Assembly (NCBI GenBank): GCA_937982665.1
Contig: CALJLD010000060.1
Span: 1-64,000 of the forward strand
Source of the DNA: an uncultured Planctomycetales bacterium
Lineage (GTDB): Bacteria; Planctomycetota; Planctomycetia; Pirellulales; S012-138
Reading direction: 5' to 3'
DNA length: 64,000 nucleotides
This document shows, piece by piece, positions 52,944-61,608 of the stretch; positions within the stretch are counted from its first letter, which is position 1, and each line of letters starts with the position of its first letter. The position numbers were made by a program, and so were the translations under genes. Below the pieces are notes generated by a model. It saw only the letters and a list, made by a program, of their open reading frames with translations. It was not told where the DNA came from and made no database searches.

Positions 52944-55190
52944 ATGAATACAGACATCATTGGAACGGACGTCTCGGCACGGGTTGTTGATCAGCTGGCG
53001 ACCGCTGCCTGGCAGGGAGGGCTCGCGCTGTTGATCGTCTGGTGTTTGTGCAACGTGTGGAAGAACTGTGCGCCGCGTGTTCGCTGTTGGCTGTGGCGGA
53101 TCGCTTTCGCCAAGTTGTTGCTCGCCACAGTTTGGTTGAGTCCCTGGGAATTGGCTGTGTTGCCGGCGGAATCGCCCCAGCCACAGGCGCAGCGCGAGAC
53201 CGATGAGTCAGCGTCGGAAAGTGTCAACATGCCGTATGCGGCCGCGAACAACGTGGCCGGCAACAGTAACAACTTCGCTCGTAACAATTCATTCAAATCC
53301 GCGCCTGCTGGCAGTGTTTTTGCCACGCCTGCCAACGCTGGCGATCAGAACACAAACGCATCAGCAACAAGTGCAACGGCAACGCCATTGGTCGCCAGCC
53401 AATCGACAAGACCTGGTTACGCAACCTCCGAACTTGAAACCTCCGAGCTAGAAACTGTCGAGCTCGAACAGGCGGAGCTGGCAGAATCCGCAGCGGGTGC
53501 CGGTTTCCCCGTCAAGCTGGCACTGGCAGGTGTTTGGCTGGTAGGCGTGGTTGTCGGACTGGTCATCCTTTCAAGACAACAGTTCATCGCTTGGAAACTG
53601 CGTCGAACATCAAGCGGCGAGACTTCGTCCGCGCTGTCGGACGAGCTTGTCAGCCTTCGCGGCGCAATCAAGAGGCGGCTATCGCTTGCTCACGCGCCCC
53701 AAGTTCATTATTCGCCTTCCGTGCATGGCCCGATGCTGATTGGGTTTCGCGAACCGCTGGTTTTGCTGCCGCAAAGCTGGCGAGAAGACCCGCAGCCGGA
53801 GTTGCTGCGCATGGCGTTGACTCACGAGTTCGCGCATGTCCGTCGCCGTGACCTGCTTTGGAACTGGTTGCCGGCGGTCGCGCGAATTGTGTTTTGGTTC
53901 CATCCGCTGGTTTGGATTGCCAGTCGGCACTGGAGTTTGGATGTGGAAGAAGCCTGCGACGAGCTTGCGGTCAATGTCGGCCGGTTGCCGCGAGTTCGCT
54001 ACGCGGAATTTCTTGTTGGGATTGTCGCGCGTCGTCATGCGGGCTTTGCTCCCATGGCACTTGGCGCCGCCAGCCCATTCTCTCACTTGAAGAGGAGATT
54101 ACTCTCGATGAAAAAGCGAAACGATAAACCGGGCAGACTGTGGTTGGCCATGGCCGGCTGCGGATTGCTGGGACTGGGCATTCTTGCGCCTGTGCAACTC
54201 ACCGCTCAGGATGCTCCGCCCAATCCGGCGACACAAACCGCCGGCACTTCACAAACAGGCGGCGTTGTCACGCAGCGCTCAAACACGTCTGGTGGAACCG
54301 TGCAATCGGCAGGCGGTGGAACGGGCGTTGTCACGCAACGCTCGGGCGGATCCGGAACGACCGTCCAATCGGCCGGTGGCGGTGGAGGAATTGTCAGCCA
54401 AAGCAGCGGCGCGACTGGTCGTTCGGCCACTTCGCCAGCTGGCGGTGGCGGAGGAGTTTCCGTCCGATCGAACCAAGGTTCAGGAACAACCGTGGCTTCA
54501 GCTGGACGCGGCGATGGAAAAGGCAAGACGACCGTCTCGATTGCGAAAGATGGCAAGTCCATTTCCGTCGAAGTCGAGCCTTCCGATGACAAGGTTTCCG
54601 TAACCGTCACGCGTACCGAAGGCGAAAACAAAACCGTCAACAAGTATTCCTTGGACAGCCTTGATGAGTTGAAGGAAAACGATCTGGAAGCCTACGACAC
54701 CTTCAAGGAACACACTCAACCTGTCGCCGGCACAATTCGCGGCGGTGCGGGTCGGGCGGTTGGCGCCGGACAAAATGTTGGCGGTTCAGTTTCTCGGGCG
54801 TCCGGTGGGGGCGCGGGTCGAGGAAGCAACGCGGAAGGAAGCGGCGGAGGCTCGTTCGGTCGGGCTTCCTCTGGCCAATCCGTGGGTTCCGGCTCAGGCG
54901 GTGGCGCTTCCCGCAGCGGTCAGAATGTGACTGGTGCAAGTTCGTTTGGACGTGGCAGTTCCGGTCAGTCTGTTGCGGGATCCGGAACTGGCAGTTCCGC
55001 AAACGAAGGTGGCTCTGGCTCAAATCAAGCCGGCGCTTCCGGCGGACGCGGCTCGTCCCGGGCGGGCATCAACAGCCTGCTCAAACAACTCAATGAGCTG
55101 CGCGAGAAAAACCAGGACAACCCCGAGGTCGTTAAGGCCATCGATGAACTGGTGCAACAGTTGATGGGCGGCAGATCCAGCGGACGTTAG
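52944..55190 (+). CDS. M56 (BlaR1-like) membrane metalloprotease with Gly/Ser-rich tail
   Basis: 748 aa. Two N-terminal membrane helices (about 17-38 and 50-68) are followed by a long Asn/Ser/Glu-rich loop and a third helix near 185-206. The M56 zinc site is LTHEFAHVRRRDLLW (HExxH near 293-297) with the downstream VEEACDELAV. A fourth helix near residue 400 ends in APVQLTAQ. The rest, about 430-725, is outside the membrane and made of Gly/Ser/Gln repeats such as GVVTQRS and TVQSAGGG, with a short folded middle part. There is no penicillin-binding sensor domain. Confidence 0.88.
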   Translation: MNTDIIGTDVSARVVDQLATAAWQGGLALLIVWCLCNVWKNCAPRVRCWLWRIAFAKLLLATVWLSPWELAVLPAESPQPQAQRETDESASESVNMPYAAANNVAGNSNNFARNNSFKSAPAGSVFATPANAGDQNTNASATSATATPLVASQSTRPGYATSELETSELETVELEQAELAESAAGAGFPVKLALAGVWLVGVVVGLVILSRQQFIAWKLRRTSSGETSSALSDELVSLRGAIKRRLSLAHAPQVHYSPSVHGPMLIGFREPLVLLPQSWREDPQPELLRMALTHEFAHVRRRDLLWNWLPAVARIVFWFHPLVWIASRHWSLDVEEACDELAVNVGRLPRVRYAEFLVGIVARRHAGFAPMALGAASPFSHLKRRLLSMKKRNDKPGRLWLAMAGCGLLGLGILAPVQLTAQDAPPNPATQTAGTSQTGGVVTQRSNTSGGTVQSAGGGTGVVTQRSGGSGTTVQSAGGGGGIVSQSSGATGRSATSPAGGGGGVSVRSNQGSGTTVASAGRGDGKGKTTVSIAKDGKSISVEVEPSDDKVSVTVTRTEGENKTVNKYSLDSLDELKENDLEAYDTFKEHTQPVAGTIRGGAGRAVGAGQNVGGSVSRASGGGAGRGSNAEGSGGGSFGRASSGQSVGSGSGGGASRSGQNVTGASSFGRGSSGQSVAGSGTGSSANEGGSGSNQAGASGGRGSSRAGINSLLKQLNELREKNQDNPEVVKAIDELVQQLMGGRSSGR

Positions 55191-55237
55191 AAAGTCCGCG
55201 GGTCGCCAATTTGGCCCAGTGCTATCGCAAGTCTTGC

Positions 55238-55278
55238 AAGGCCGCCGTGCAAACACGCACGCGCGGCCTTTTTTTTTG
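55238..55278 (+). terminator. Rho-independent terminator after the M56 protease gene
   Basis: GGCCGCCGTGC (55240-55250) pairs with GCACGCGCGGCC with one bulged C, followed by nine T. It is about 50 bp after the stop codon and should end the repressor-protease transcript. Confidence 0.88.
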
Positions 55279-55358
55279 CTGCCAGCCAATTCGTTCCGAG
55301 AAGAAGCCCTGGCGCATTCCGCTGCCGCTTTGGCTATCATCATTGGACCAACAGTGCG

Positions 55359-56642
55359 TTGAACAATTCGACACGCTGCCAAACCAACGTTGACCTCGTT
55401 TTGCAATCCATTGTGAGTCAAACCGCCACGAAAGAACTGTTCGCTAATTCCCTGCAACCGCAATCCACCGCGGAAGTCGCCGATGCGATTCGCCAGGCGT
55501 ATGAATACACGCAATCCGTGTGTGCAACCGGCGGCTGCACGGCATTGGGCTGCGGAATACGTATTCCCGCCGGCGCGACGGAAATCAGCACGGCCAACAT
55601 TGCTGAGGTCGTTGATTATCCTCATGAAGATATGACGATCACGGTGGGGTCAGGCATCACCATCGCCCAATTGCAAAACACACTCGCCGAGCAGGGACAG
55701 CGGCTGCCTGTCGACGTTCCGCAATGTGAGCAAGCCACCTTGGGCGGGGCGATCGCCACAAATCAAAGCGGCCCTCGACGCTACGGTTGCGGCACGCTCC
55801 GCGATTACGTGATTGGTGTCACCGCGGTTGATGGCCGCGGCGTGGTCTTCTCTGGTGGCGGACGAGTCGTCAAGAACGTGGCCGGATATGACTTCTGCAA
55901 ACTGCTGATCGGCAGCCGCGGCACGCTGGGCATTCTCACGCAAGTCACACTCAAGGTGCTTCCCAAACCAGAGACAAGCGCACTCTTCAGCGCGCCCGTG
56001 GCGAACGAAAACGAACTGCGCGCCGTGTTGGAAGGCATCGCGAGTTCGCCGTTGACGCCTGTGACCATTGACTACGTGCGGGGCGTCGCGTGGCCAGGTG
56101 TGTTTGCGGAAGAGAATGCCGACAACGGTCGCGTCGTCATCGGCTTTGAAGGCACGCGCGATGAACTCGCCTGGCTGCAGGAAACATTGGCCGAAAACTC
56201 GCGAAGTTGGGGTGCGCGTTTTGAACATGTTGCCGAGGACCGGCAAACAGCCGCGTGGCAGGCGTTGAGCGAATTCCCCGCGGGCGATCCTGCCGCGCTG
56301 ACGTTTGTGGCCAACGTCGTTCCCAGTGGCGTGCCGGAGTTTCTCGCCGCTGTGAACAAGATTGATCCGGCGGCATCTCTGCTGGCCAGGGCCGGGAACG
56401 GCATTGTTTACATCCGTACGTCACTCAGCGCTGCGGACGCCGTCGCGGCGCATGCGAAGACGCTCCTACCGCAAGCGAGAAAACAGCACGGCAATTGCCT
56501 TGTCTATGCGGCGGCCAGCGACATCGAACTCACGCCGCTGGCCGCTTTTGGCAGCCCTGCCGAAACGACCGCAGTCTTCCGCCGCGTGAAAGAGACGTTT
56601 GACCCACGCGGAATTTTGAGCCCCGGATGTTTGCAAAACTAA
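55359..56642 (+). CDS. FAD-binding oxidoreductase, GlcE-like
   Basis: 427 aa. The FAD-binding PCMH domain has NIAEVVDYPHEDMTITVGSGIT, QATLGGAIATNQSGPRRYGCGTLRDYVIG, GGRVVKNVAGYDFCKLLIGSRGTLGILT; the C-terminus ends in DPRGILSPGCLQN. These match GlcE, the second FAD subunit of glycolate oxidase. Neither glcD nor glcF is next to it. The start is a TTG with a weak ribosome binding site and might be somewhat different. It may form a complex with subunits encoded elsewhere. Confidence 0.85.
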   Translation: MNNSTRCQTNVDLVLQSIVSQTATKELFANSLQPQSTAEVADAIRQAYEYTQSVCATGGCTALGCGIRIPAGATEISTANIAEVVDYPHEDMTITVGSGITIAQLQNTLAEQGQRLPVDVPQCEQATLGGAIATNQSGPRRYGCGTLRDYVIGVTAVDGRGVVFSGGGRVVKNVAGYDFCKLLIGSRGTLGILTQVTLKVLPKPETSALFSAPVANENELRAVLEGIASSPLTPVTIDYVRGVAWPGVFAEENADNGRVVIGFEGTRDELAWLQETLAENSRSWGARFEHVAEDRQTAAWQALSEFPAGDPAALTFVANVVPSGVPEFLAAVNKIDPAASLLARAGNGIVYIRTSLSAADAVAAHAKTLLPQARKQHGNCLVYAAASDIELTPLAAFGSPAETTAVFRRVKETFDPRGILSPGCLQN

Positions 56643-56750
56643 TCGCGATGATACGAACTGGGCAAGTCACGCTTTCGAAGAGATTCTGGTCTTGTGGTGT
56701 TAAAGCGTTTCTTGCCGTGTGAAGATCACAGACAAGCAGGGCGTGCTTGA

Positions 56751-58028
56751 TCAATCGACGTTCGTGATTGCGTTCAGTTCCGGGTTGCTGCGGCGACGCC
56801 AGATGAAGCCGTCGAGGATGTAGTGTGTGAGTTGCGGCACGGCCAGCAAGGGCACCAGCACAATCCGCCAGTTGCCCAATTCCCACTGCGAACCAAACAG
56901 CCAACTGCGTTCGTGCCAGATGCCGCGGTCCCAGAGAAGTTCTTCGGCATATGCCAGCAGCCAGACTGCGCCCAGAAACATCACCACCGTTTGGGCATGT
57001 CGACGCCAGCGGCCAGACTTAACGCCATCTTCCTGATTGGGGGTGGCGTTTTGGTGCGATGAGGCATCTTGTCTGGCGCCAACTTCTTGGTCGAGGTGTT
57101 TGGTCAGTTCTGTTTGATTCAATTTGCTTCCGTTCGTATCGCGCGCATCATCAGCCGTGCGAACAAAACGATACCAATAAACCAAGACCAGGTATGGCAC
57201 GCCGTGGATGATCACATTGGTCACCGTAAAGGCGTAATCAGAATTCACGGCCACAATGCCCAAGTACCAACACAAGGCGGTTGTCGCCACGACGATATCT
57301 TTGCCGGGATTCCAAAACCGGTGTCGGAAGCCGTTGTGCAAGGATCTGGCGAAATACGCGGACAGGGCGAGCCAATAGATTGGCTCCAACACGCGCGCGG
57401 CGGTCAGCGGAAGGTTCGCGAAGTCTCCTTCCAGGAACCACCAGAAGTTGCGGGGCAAATGCGCGTGCCAATAAACGAGCGGAAAGACTGTTGCCAGGTA
57501 GATCGCAATCGTATCAATCCAGCGGCCGAGTTGCCCTTGCTCTCCCGCCCTGGCTCGATACAACGCCACCCAGCCGTATTGTTGTCGGACGAAGTGAAAC
57601 ACGGCCAGGTAGGCCAGCCCTCGCCAAAAATAGACTTCACTTTCCGAGTAGACCGCCAGGCCGATGATGAAACCCAACGCAGGCGCAAGACCATACACCC
57701 AGGGTCGCCGCGAGAACTCGCCAGGCACAAAGTACACGCGGAAGCCGGTTGCATACACATGGGCGACATCCACCAACAAGATGAATGAGACCCAGGTCCA
57801 GTCAGGCGTATCTTGATTCAGCCAGCCGGCACTCCAACCAACAGCCAGCAAACCGAGCGAAACAACGGCGCTTCCCAAGAAGGCGGCAATATCAACGGCG
57901 GGAGAAAACAGCCAGACCGGGCCGCGTGCCCCAGCCAAGGTACTCGCGGAGTTTTGCGCAGCGATCTCTGACGGCTGCCGATCAGGCGAATTGATAGCGC
58001 GACTTTGCCAGGGCGATTCCGCGGACAT
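56751..58028 (-). CDS. Polytopic membrane protein (hypothetical)
   Basis: 425 aa from the ATG at 58028, with about ten hydrophobic segments. Histidines and aromatic residues sit in or near several helices (LVDVAHVYATGFRVYF, LAVFHFVRQQYGWVALYRA, NFWWFLEGDF, VTNVIIHGVPYLVLVYWY, PQLTHYILDGFIW), a pattern seen in membrane enzymes or heme/lipid-binding proteins. A polar loop of about 60 residues lies near 300-345. The frame extends to 58214 but the extra part is unlike the rest. No family recognised. Confidence 0.75.
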   Translation of the reverse strand: MSAESPWQSRAINSPDRQPSEIAAQNSASTLAGARGPVWLFSPAVDIAAFLGSAVVSLGLLAVGWSAGWLNQDTPDWTWVSFILLVDVAHVYATGFRVYFVPGEFSRRPWVYGLAPALGFIIGLAVYSESEVYFWRGLAYLAVFHFVRQQYGWVALYRARAGEQGQLGRWIDTIAIYLATVFPLVYWHAHLPRNFWWFLEGDFANLPLTAARVLEPIYWLALSAYFARSLHNGFRHRFWNPGKDIVVATTALCWYLGIVAVNSDYAFTVTNVIIHGVPYLVLVYWYRFVRTADDARDTNGSKLNQTELTKHLDQEVGARQDASSHQNATPNQEDGVKSGRWRRHAQTVVMFLGAVWLLAYAEELLWDRGIWHERSWLFGSQWELGNWRIVLVPLLAVPQLTHYILDGFIWRRRSNPELNAITNVD

Positions 58029-58290
58029 CGCCACATTATGAATCAAACCAAAACCGCCAACCACCAGCCCAATCAAGTGTCCGGTGGGATTCGTCGACAG
58101 ATTCGGCCACGGAGATTCGCTGATCCTTGGTCGAGGAATTCGTGCGGATTGGGCTTCTTCGTGCCAAAACCTGATTCGCCGCGGCATAAGACTTGTTTCA
58201 ATCAGCGCTGGCACGAAAAATAGACTCTGCGAGCGACTCTACGCTTGCAGCGAGTTTCCTGTTGGCGCCTCAATTCCAACGGCAGCAACG

Positions 58291-59976
58291 ATGTCCCAGG
58301 CGATGCAGAAAACGCCCGACCCGGCGTTGGATCTCACGATTGACGCCCGCGATCCGGCACCCAACAAGTCCGCAAAGTCCGCATGCGGCGAATCAAGCAG
58401 TTCCTTGTTGGCCGGATTGTTTTGCTGTCGCGGCGGCAAGATGGACAAGAGTAAAGCTGGGTTGACCAGCTACACGCGAGGAATCTTGATCTCGCGATTG
58501 AAAGCGGCGGCCGCGATTTTGCTGGGCGCGTTTTGCTTGTTTCTGGTGTGGACGTTGCTTGCGCCTGCGGACTATGTGGCGGTCAAGAGCTTGTGGGCCT
58601 GGCACCTTGTGGCGATTGCTGTCCTGAGCGCTGCGCTGTTCAGTTTGTTCAATTCTCGCCGGATGCCTGACGGCGTGCTTCGCGGCGTGGAGTTCCTGGT
58701 CTTTGCCACTCCGGCGGCGTTCTTCTTGTACATGGATGCGGCTGTGCTGGAAGAAGCCGCGCGGCAATACGGCGTCAGCCGATCGATCTCCTCCGGCTGG
58801 CTGATCCTGATGCTGGTCTACGCGTTGATGATCCCGAATACCTGGCGTCGCGCGGTACTGGTGCTAGGGCTGTATGTATTCGCGCCGGTGAGTTTGTTGC
58901 TGGTATTGCAAACCACCAGCACAGAACTGGCCGAAACTTTGACATACGCCAACATTTCGGTGGATGCGTTAGTGCTGTTGACCGGATGCGTGGCCGCAAC
59001 ATATGGCGTGCATGTGATCAATTCGCTGCGGCGCGAAGTGTTTGAAGCCAATCAAATTGGTGTCTACCGGTTGAAGCGGTTGCTAGGCCGCGGCGGAATG
59101 GGCGAAGTGTATTTGGCCGAACATCAACTACTCAAACGTCCTGCGGCCATTAAGTTGATTTCACCAGAAAACGCTGGCGACCCCAAAGCCTTGCAGCGGT
59201 TTGAACGCGAGGTGCGATCGGCTGCGACGCTGACGCACCCCAACACGATTGAGATTTATGACTACGGGCGCACGGACAATGGAACGTTCTACTACGTGAT
59301 GGAATACCTGCGCGGGATGAACCTGGCCGACCTGGTCAAGCAACACGGCGCTTTGCCGGAACAACGCGTGTTGCATTTCTTGAGCCAGGCCGCGCATGCG
59401 CTGGCGGAAGCCCACCGCGCCGGGCTGATTCATCGCGATTTGAAGCCGGCCAACATCTTTGCAGCCGAACGCGGCGGCGTGTTCGATTATGTCAAGATTC
59501 TCGACTTTGGCCTGGTCAAGGACAACAAGGCCCGATTGGGCAATGAAACCAACGATAACGACATTACTGTCGAGGGTTCGATCACAGGCTCGCCGCATTA
59601 CATGTCGCCGGAACAATCCGTCGGCGGAGAAGCTGACGCCCGGAGCGATCTCTATTCGCTGGGGGCGGTTGCGTACTATTTGTTGACGGGTCGTCCGCCG
59701 TTTGAGGGAGATAACGCCGTGGCTGTGCTGGTGGCGCACGCCCGGGACGAAGTCCCGCCGATCTCGCAGGTTCGCGATGATGTTTCGCCGGGCGTGGAAG
59801 CCATCGTGCGGCGATGTTTGAGCAAGCAGCCCGATGATCGCTTTGCTTCCGCTGAAGATTTGGCCGCAGCGCTGAACGCGTGCATCACGCCCGGCGATTG
59901 GGATACGTCAGCCGCGGCAATGTGGTGGCAGGACAAAGCGCCGGCTGAAGCGGAGCTCGCACAAACAACGACTTGA
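58291..59976 (+). CDS. Ser/Thr kinase with N-terminal six-helix membrane domain
   Basis: About 561 aa from the ATG at 58291. Six membrane helices lie in residues 65-240, then the kinase domain from about 257 to the end: GRGGMGEVYLAE, the ATP lysine in AAIKLIS, HRDLKPANIF near 380, DFGLVKD and SPEQ. The usual order in this family is kinase first, then one helix and a sensor; here the order is reversed. The first 50 residues are Ser/Ala-rich and contain CC. The start is uncertain (the frame is open back to 58084). It is divergent from the preceding membrane protein gene. Confidence 0.88.
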   Translation: MSQAMQKTPDPALDLTIDARDPAPNKSAKSACGESSSSLLAGLFCCRGGKMDKSKAGLTSYTRGILISRLKAAAAILLGAFCLFLVWTLLAPADYVAVKSLWAWHLVAIAVLSAALFSLFNSRRMPDGVLRGVEFLVFATPAAFFLYMDAAVLEEAARQYGVSRSISSGWLILMLVYALMIPNTWRRAVLVLGLYVFAPVSLLLVLQTTSTELAETLTYANISVDALVLLTGCVAATYGVHVINSLRREVFEANQIGVYRLKRLLGRGGMGEVYLAEHQLLKRPAAIKLISPENAGDPKALQRFEREVRSAATLTHPNTIEIYDYGRTDNGTFYYVMEYLRGMNLADLVKQHGALPEQRVLHFLSQAAHALAEAHRAGLIHRDLKPANIFAAERGGVFDYVKILDFGLVKDNKARLGNETNDNDITVEGSITGSPHYMSPEQSVGGEADARSDLYSLGAVAYYLLTGRPPFEGDNAVAVLVAHARDEVPPISQVRDDVSPGVEAIVRRCLSKQPDDRFASAEDLAAALNACITPGDWDTSAAAMWWQDKAPAEAELAQTTT

Positions 59977-60129
59977 AGCTGACTTCCAGAGCTGTGCGAT
60001 CTTGATAACAGTCGGCAAGCGTTCTCGCTCACGCTGGGCGATTTTGTTGCATGCCGGTGCGGGGTTTGCCGATACGGAGTTTGCTGATACGGAGCAACTC
60101 AACCCCCTGCACTTCAGCGAAAGGACGCC

Positions 60130-60222
60130 ATGAAGAAGCTCACCCTGGCAGCAATGCTGGCGATTGCGGCATGCAGCGGATGCAGCACGATCACCGACTA
60201 CTTGGATTCTTGCACAACGTGA
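60130..60222 (+). CDS. Very small lipoprotein (30 aa)
   Basis: The reading frame gives MKKLTLAAMLAIAACSGC, then STITDYLDSCTT. It has a full lipoprotein signal with lipobox IAAC, cysteines near the cut site and only about 16 residues after it. AAAGGA lies six bases upstream of the ATG. It resembles entericidin-like mini-lipoproteins in size and layout. A longer annotation pass would miss it because it is only 31 codons including the stop. Confidence 0.6.
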   Translation: MKKLTLAAMLAIAACSGCSTITDYLDSCTT

Positions 60223-60337
60223 GGCGTTGCCGCCTATCCGTCCCGTGTGGATGGAGAGAGTTGGGATCAACACATGTTGATCGAGAATCCGGAGCAGTCG
60301 CATAGCGAACAAGTCGGCTAGCGAAGTAAGCCCTACC

Positions 60338-60385
60338 AAACAAAAAACGGCCTCCGGCAAGCAAGCCGGAGGCCGTTTATTTGTT
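60338..60385 (-). terminator. Strong bidirectional terminator
   Basis: Perfect 13-bp stem AACGGCCTCCGGC (60346-60358) / GCCGGAGGCCGTT (60365-60377) with a 6-nt loop. On the minus strand it is followed by TTTTTTG after the stem, ending the lipoprotein gene at 60403; on the plus strand it is followed by TTATTTG, so it may also end transcripts of the small lipoprotein gene. Confidence 0.88.
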
Positions 60386-60402
60386 GGCAATAACCTGACG
60401 CG

Positions 60403-61203
60403 CTATTGGTTGCCGCCGACGGCAGGCGGATAACCAGAGCCGGTACCTTGTCCCAACGGCGGTTGTTGATTGCCGCCGCCTTGGGCGTTGCCCTGTCCGT
60501 TGTTGAGCGGAACTGCGCCGCCTTGGCCGTTGTTGACCGGACCGCGATCGATCGGAGGGCCATCGGTTCGGCTGGCGACTTGCATGCGGCGGATTGTTTC
60601 TTCTTCCACCCAGGCGATTGTCTTCTGGAAGTCAACCGGGTCTTCAAAATCAAGCACAACTGGCTTGTCCATATCTTCGAACGGCTTGAACATTGCGCCG
60701 GCGATACCCCAGCCAACGTTCTCTTCCTTCTTCAACACCCAGAGGATGTCCGACTTGCTAGGTGGAATGCCTGCTTGAGGATCGCCAAGATCGCTCCATT
60801 CGGTGAGTACTCGCGAGGCGGCTCCTTCATTGAGGAACTCTTCACCAACAATGGTGAATTCCGCGGAAGGGTTGGCCGGCGGGGCGAAGGGCGTGCCTTC
60901 GCGTTTGTTGGCGATGATGGCTCTGTGCGTCAGATAGGCCTCACCGTCGATCGCGCTGTTTTCGCCATCGCGAACCGCGTTCAGGAAGGTTCGCACCACA
61001 TCCGTTGGCGTTTGCGATTTCTCAGCTGGCGTGGGAATCCCGGCCAACAATTCGGCGTCGGTCGGGCCAGCAGGCTCGGCGCTCTCGTTTGTGTTAGCGG
61101 AAGAATCTCCGCCACCGCCTTCGGTGGATTCTTCCCCGCCGCAGCCGCAAAACAGAACCGCCAGCGAGACGGCAATCGCGCAAGTCCATCGCGACATCTG
61201 CAT
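60403..61203 (-). CDS. Hypothetical lipoprotein with Gly/Asn/Gln-rich tail
   Basis: About 266 aa from the ATG at 61203 (GGAGG ten bases upstream). The lipobox ends in LFCGC near residue 20. A Gly/Ser/Glu-rich linker follows, then a folded domain of about 140 residues (TPTDVVRTFLNAVRDGENSAI, ILWVLKKEENVGWGIAGAMFKPF) that looks like an NTF2/SnoaL-like or DUF-type domain. The last 45 residues are Gly/Asn/Gln/Pro repeats. Function unknown, envelope located. Confidence 0.75.
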   Translation of the reverse strand: MQMSRWTCAIAVSLAVLFCGCGGEESTEGGGGDSSANTNESAEPAGPTDAELLAGIPTPAEKSQTPTDVVRTFLNAVRDGENSAIDGEAYLTHRAIIANKREGTPFAPPANPSAEFTIVGEEFLNEGAASRVLTEWSDLGDPQAGIPPSKSDILWVLKKEENVGWGIAGAMFKPFEDMDKPVVLDFEDPVDFQKTIAWVEEETIRRMQVASRTDGPPIDRGPVNNGQGGAVPLNNGQGNAQGGGNQQPPLGQGTGSGYPPAVGGNQ

Positions 61204-61608
61204 GGTGTTTCGCCTCCGTGCGAAAAACGCGCTCAACAATGATTGAAATCAAACCGCAGGCAAATCCGGCCAGCAGCGAAGCGAAAGTCTTGCAATTTGC
61301 CGCAAATGGGTCAAGCCAAGTCTACGAGTCTGGGCACCACAACGCGAGAGCAAGCGGGAATGACGGGGGACAGCCAATCTAACAGGTGTTCAGCCGTGCA
61401 ATCACGGACCGCCTGCGGGCTCTGTGATCAATGTGCGCGCATTGCTGGCACGCATTAGCCGGCGCGATATGCGTGCTTGATTGGTGAACAATCCTACATC
61501 CGAAAAGTGATGCTTTCGGTCACAATGGAGAGAATCGAAAGGCTCTCCTCGCGATAACTGGCTGGGACAAGTTAAGCCACAGTACAATCTGGCAGCAGGC
61601 ATCAACTC
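61204..61608. other. Divergent intergenic region
   Basis: About 400 bp between the minus-strand lipoprotein gene and the plus-strand hydrolase gene. Promoters for both must be here. I see no coding frame or RNA gene. Confidence 0.5.
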
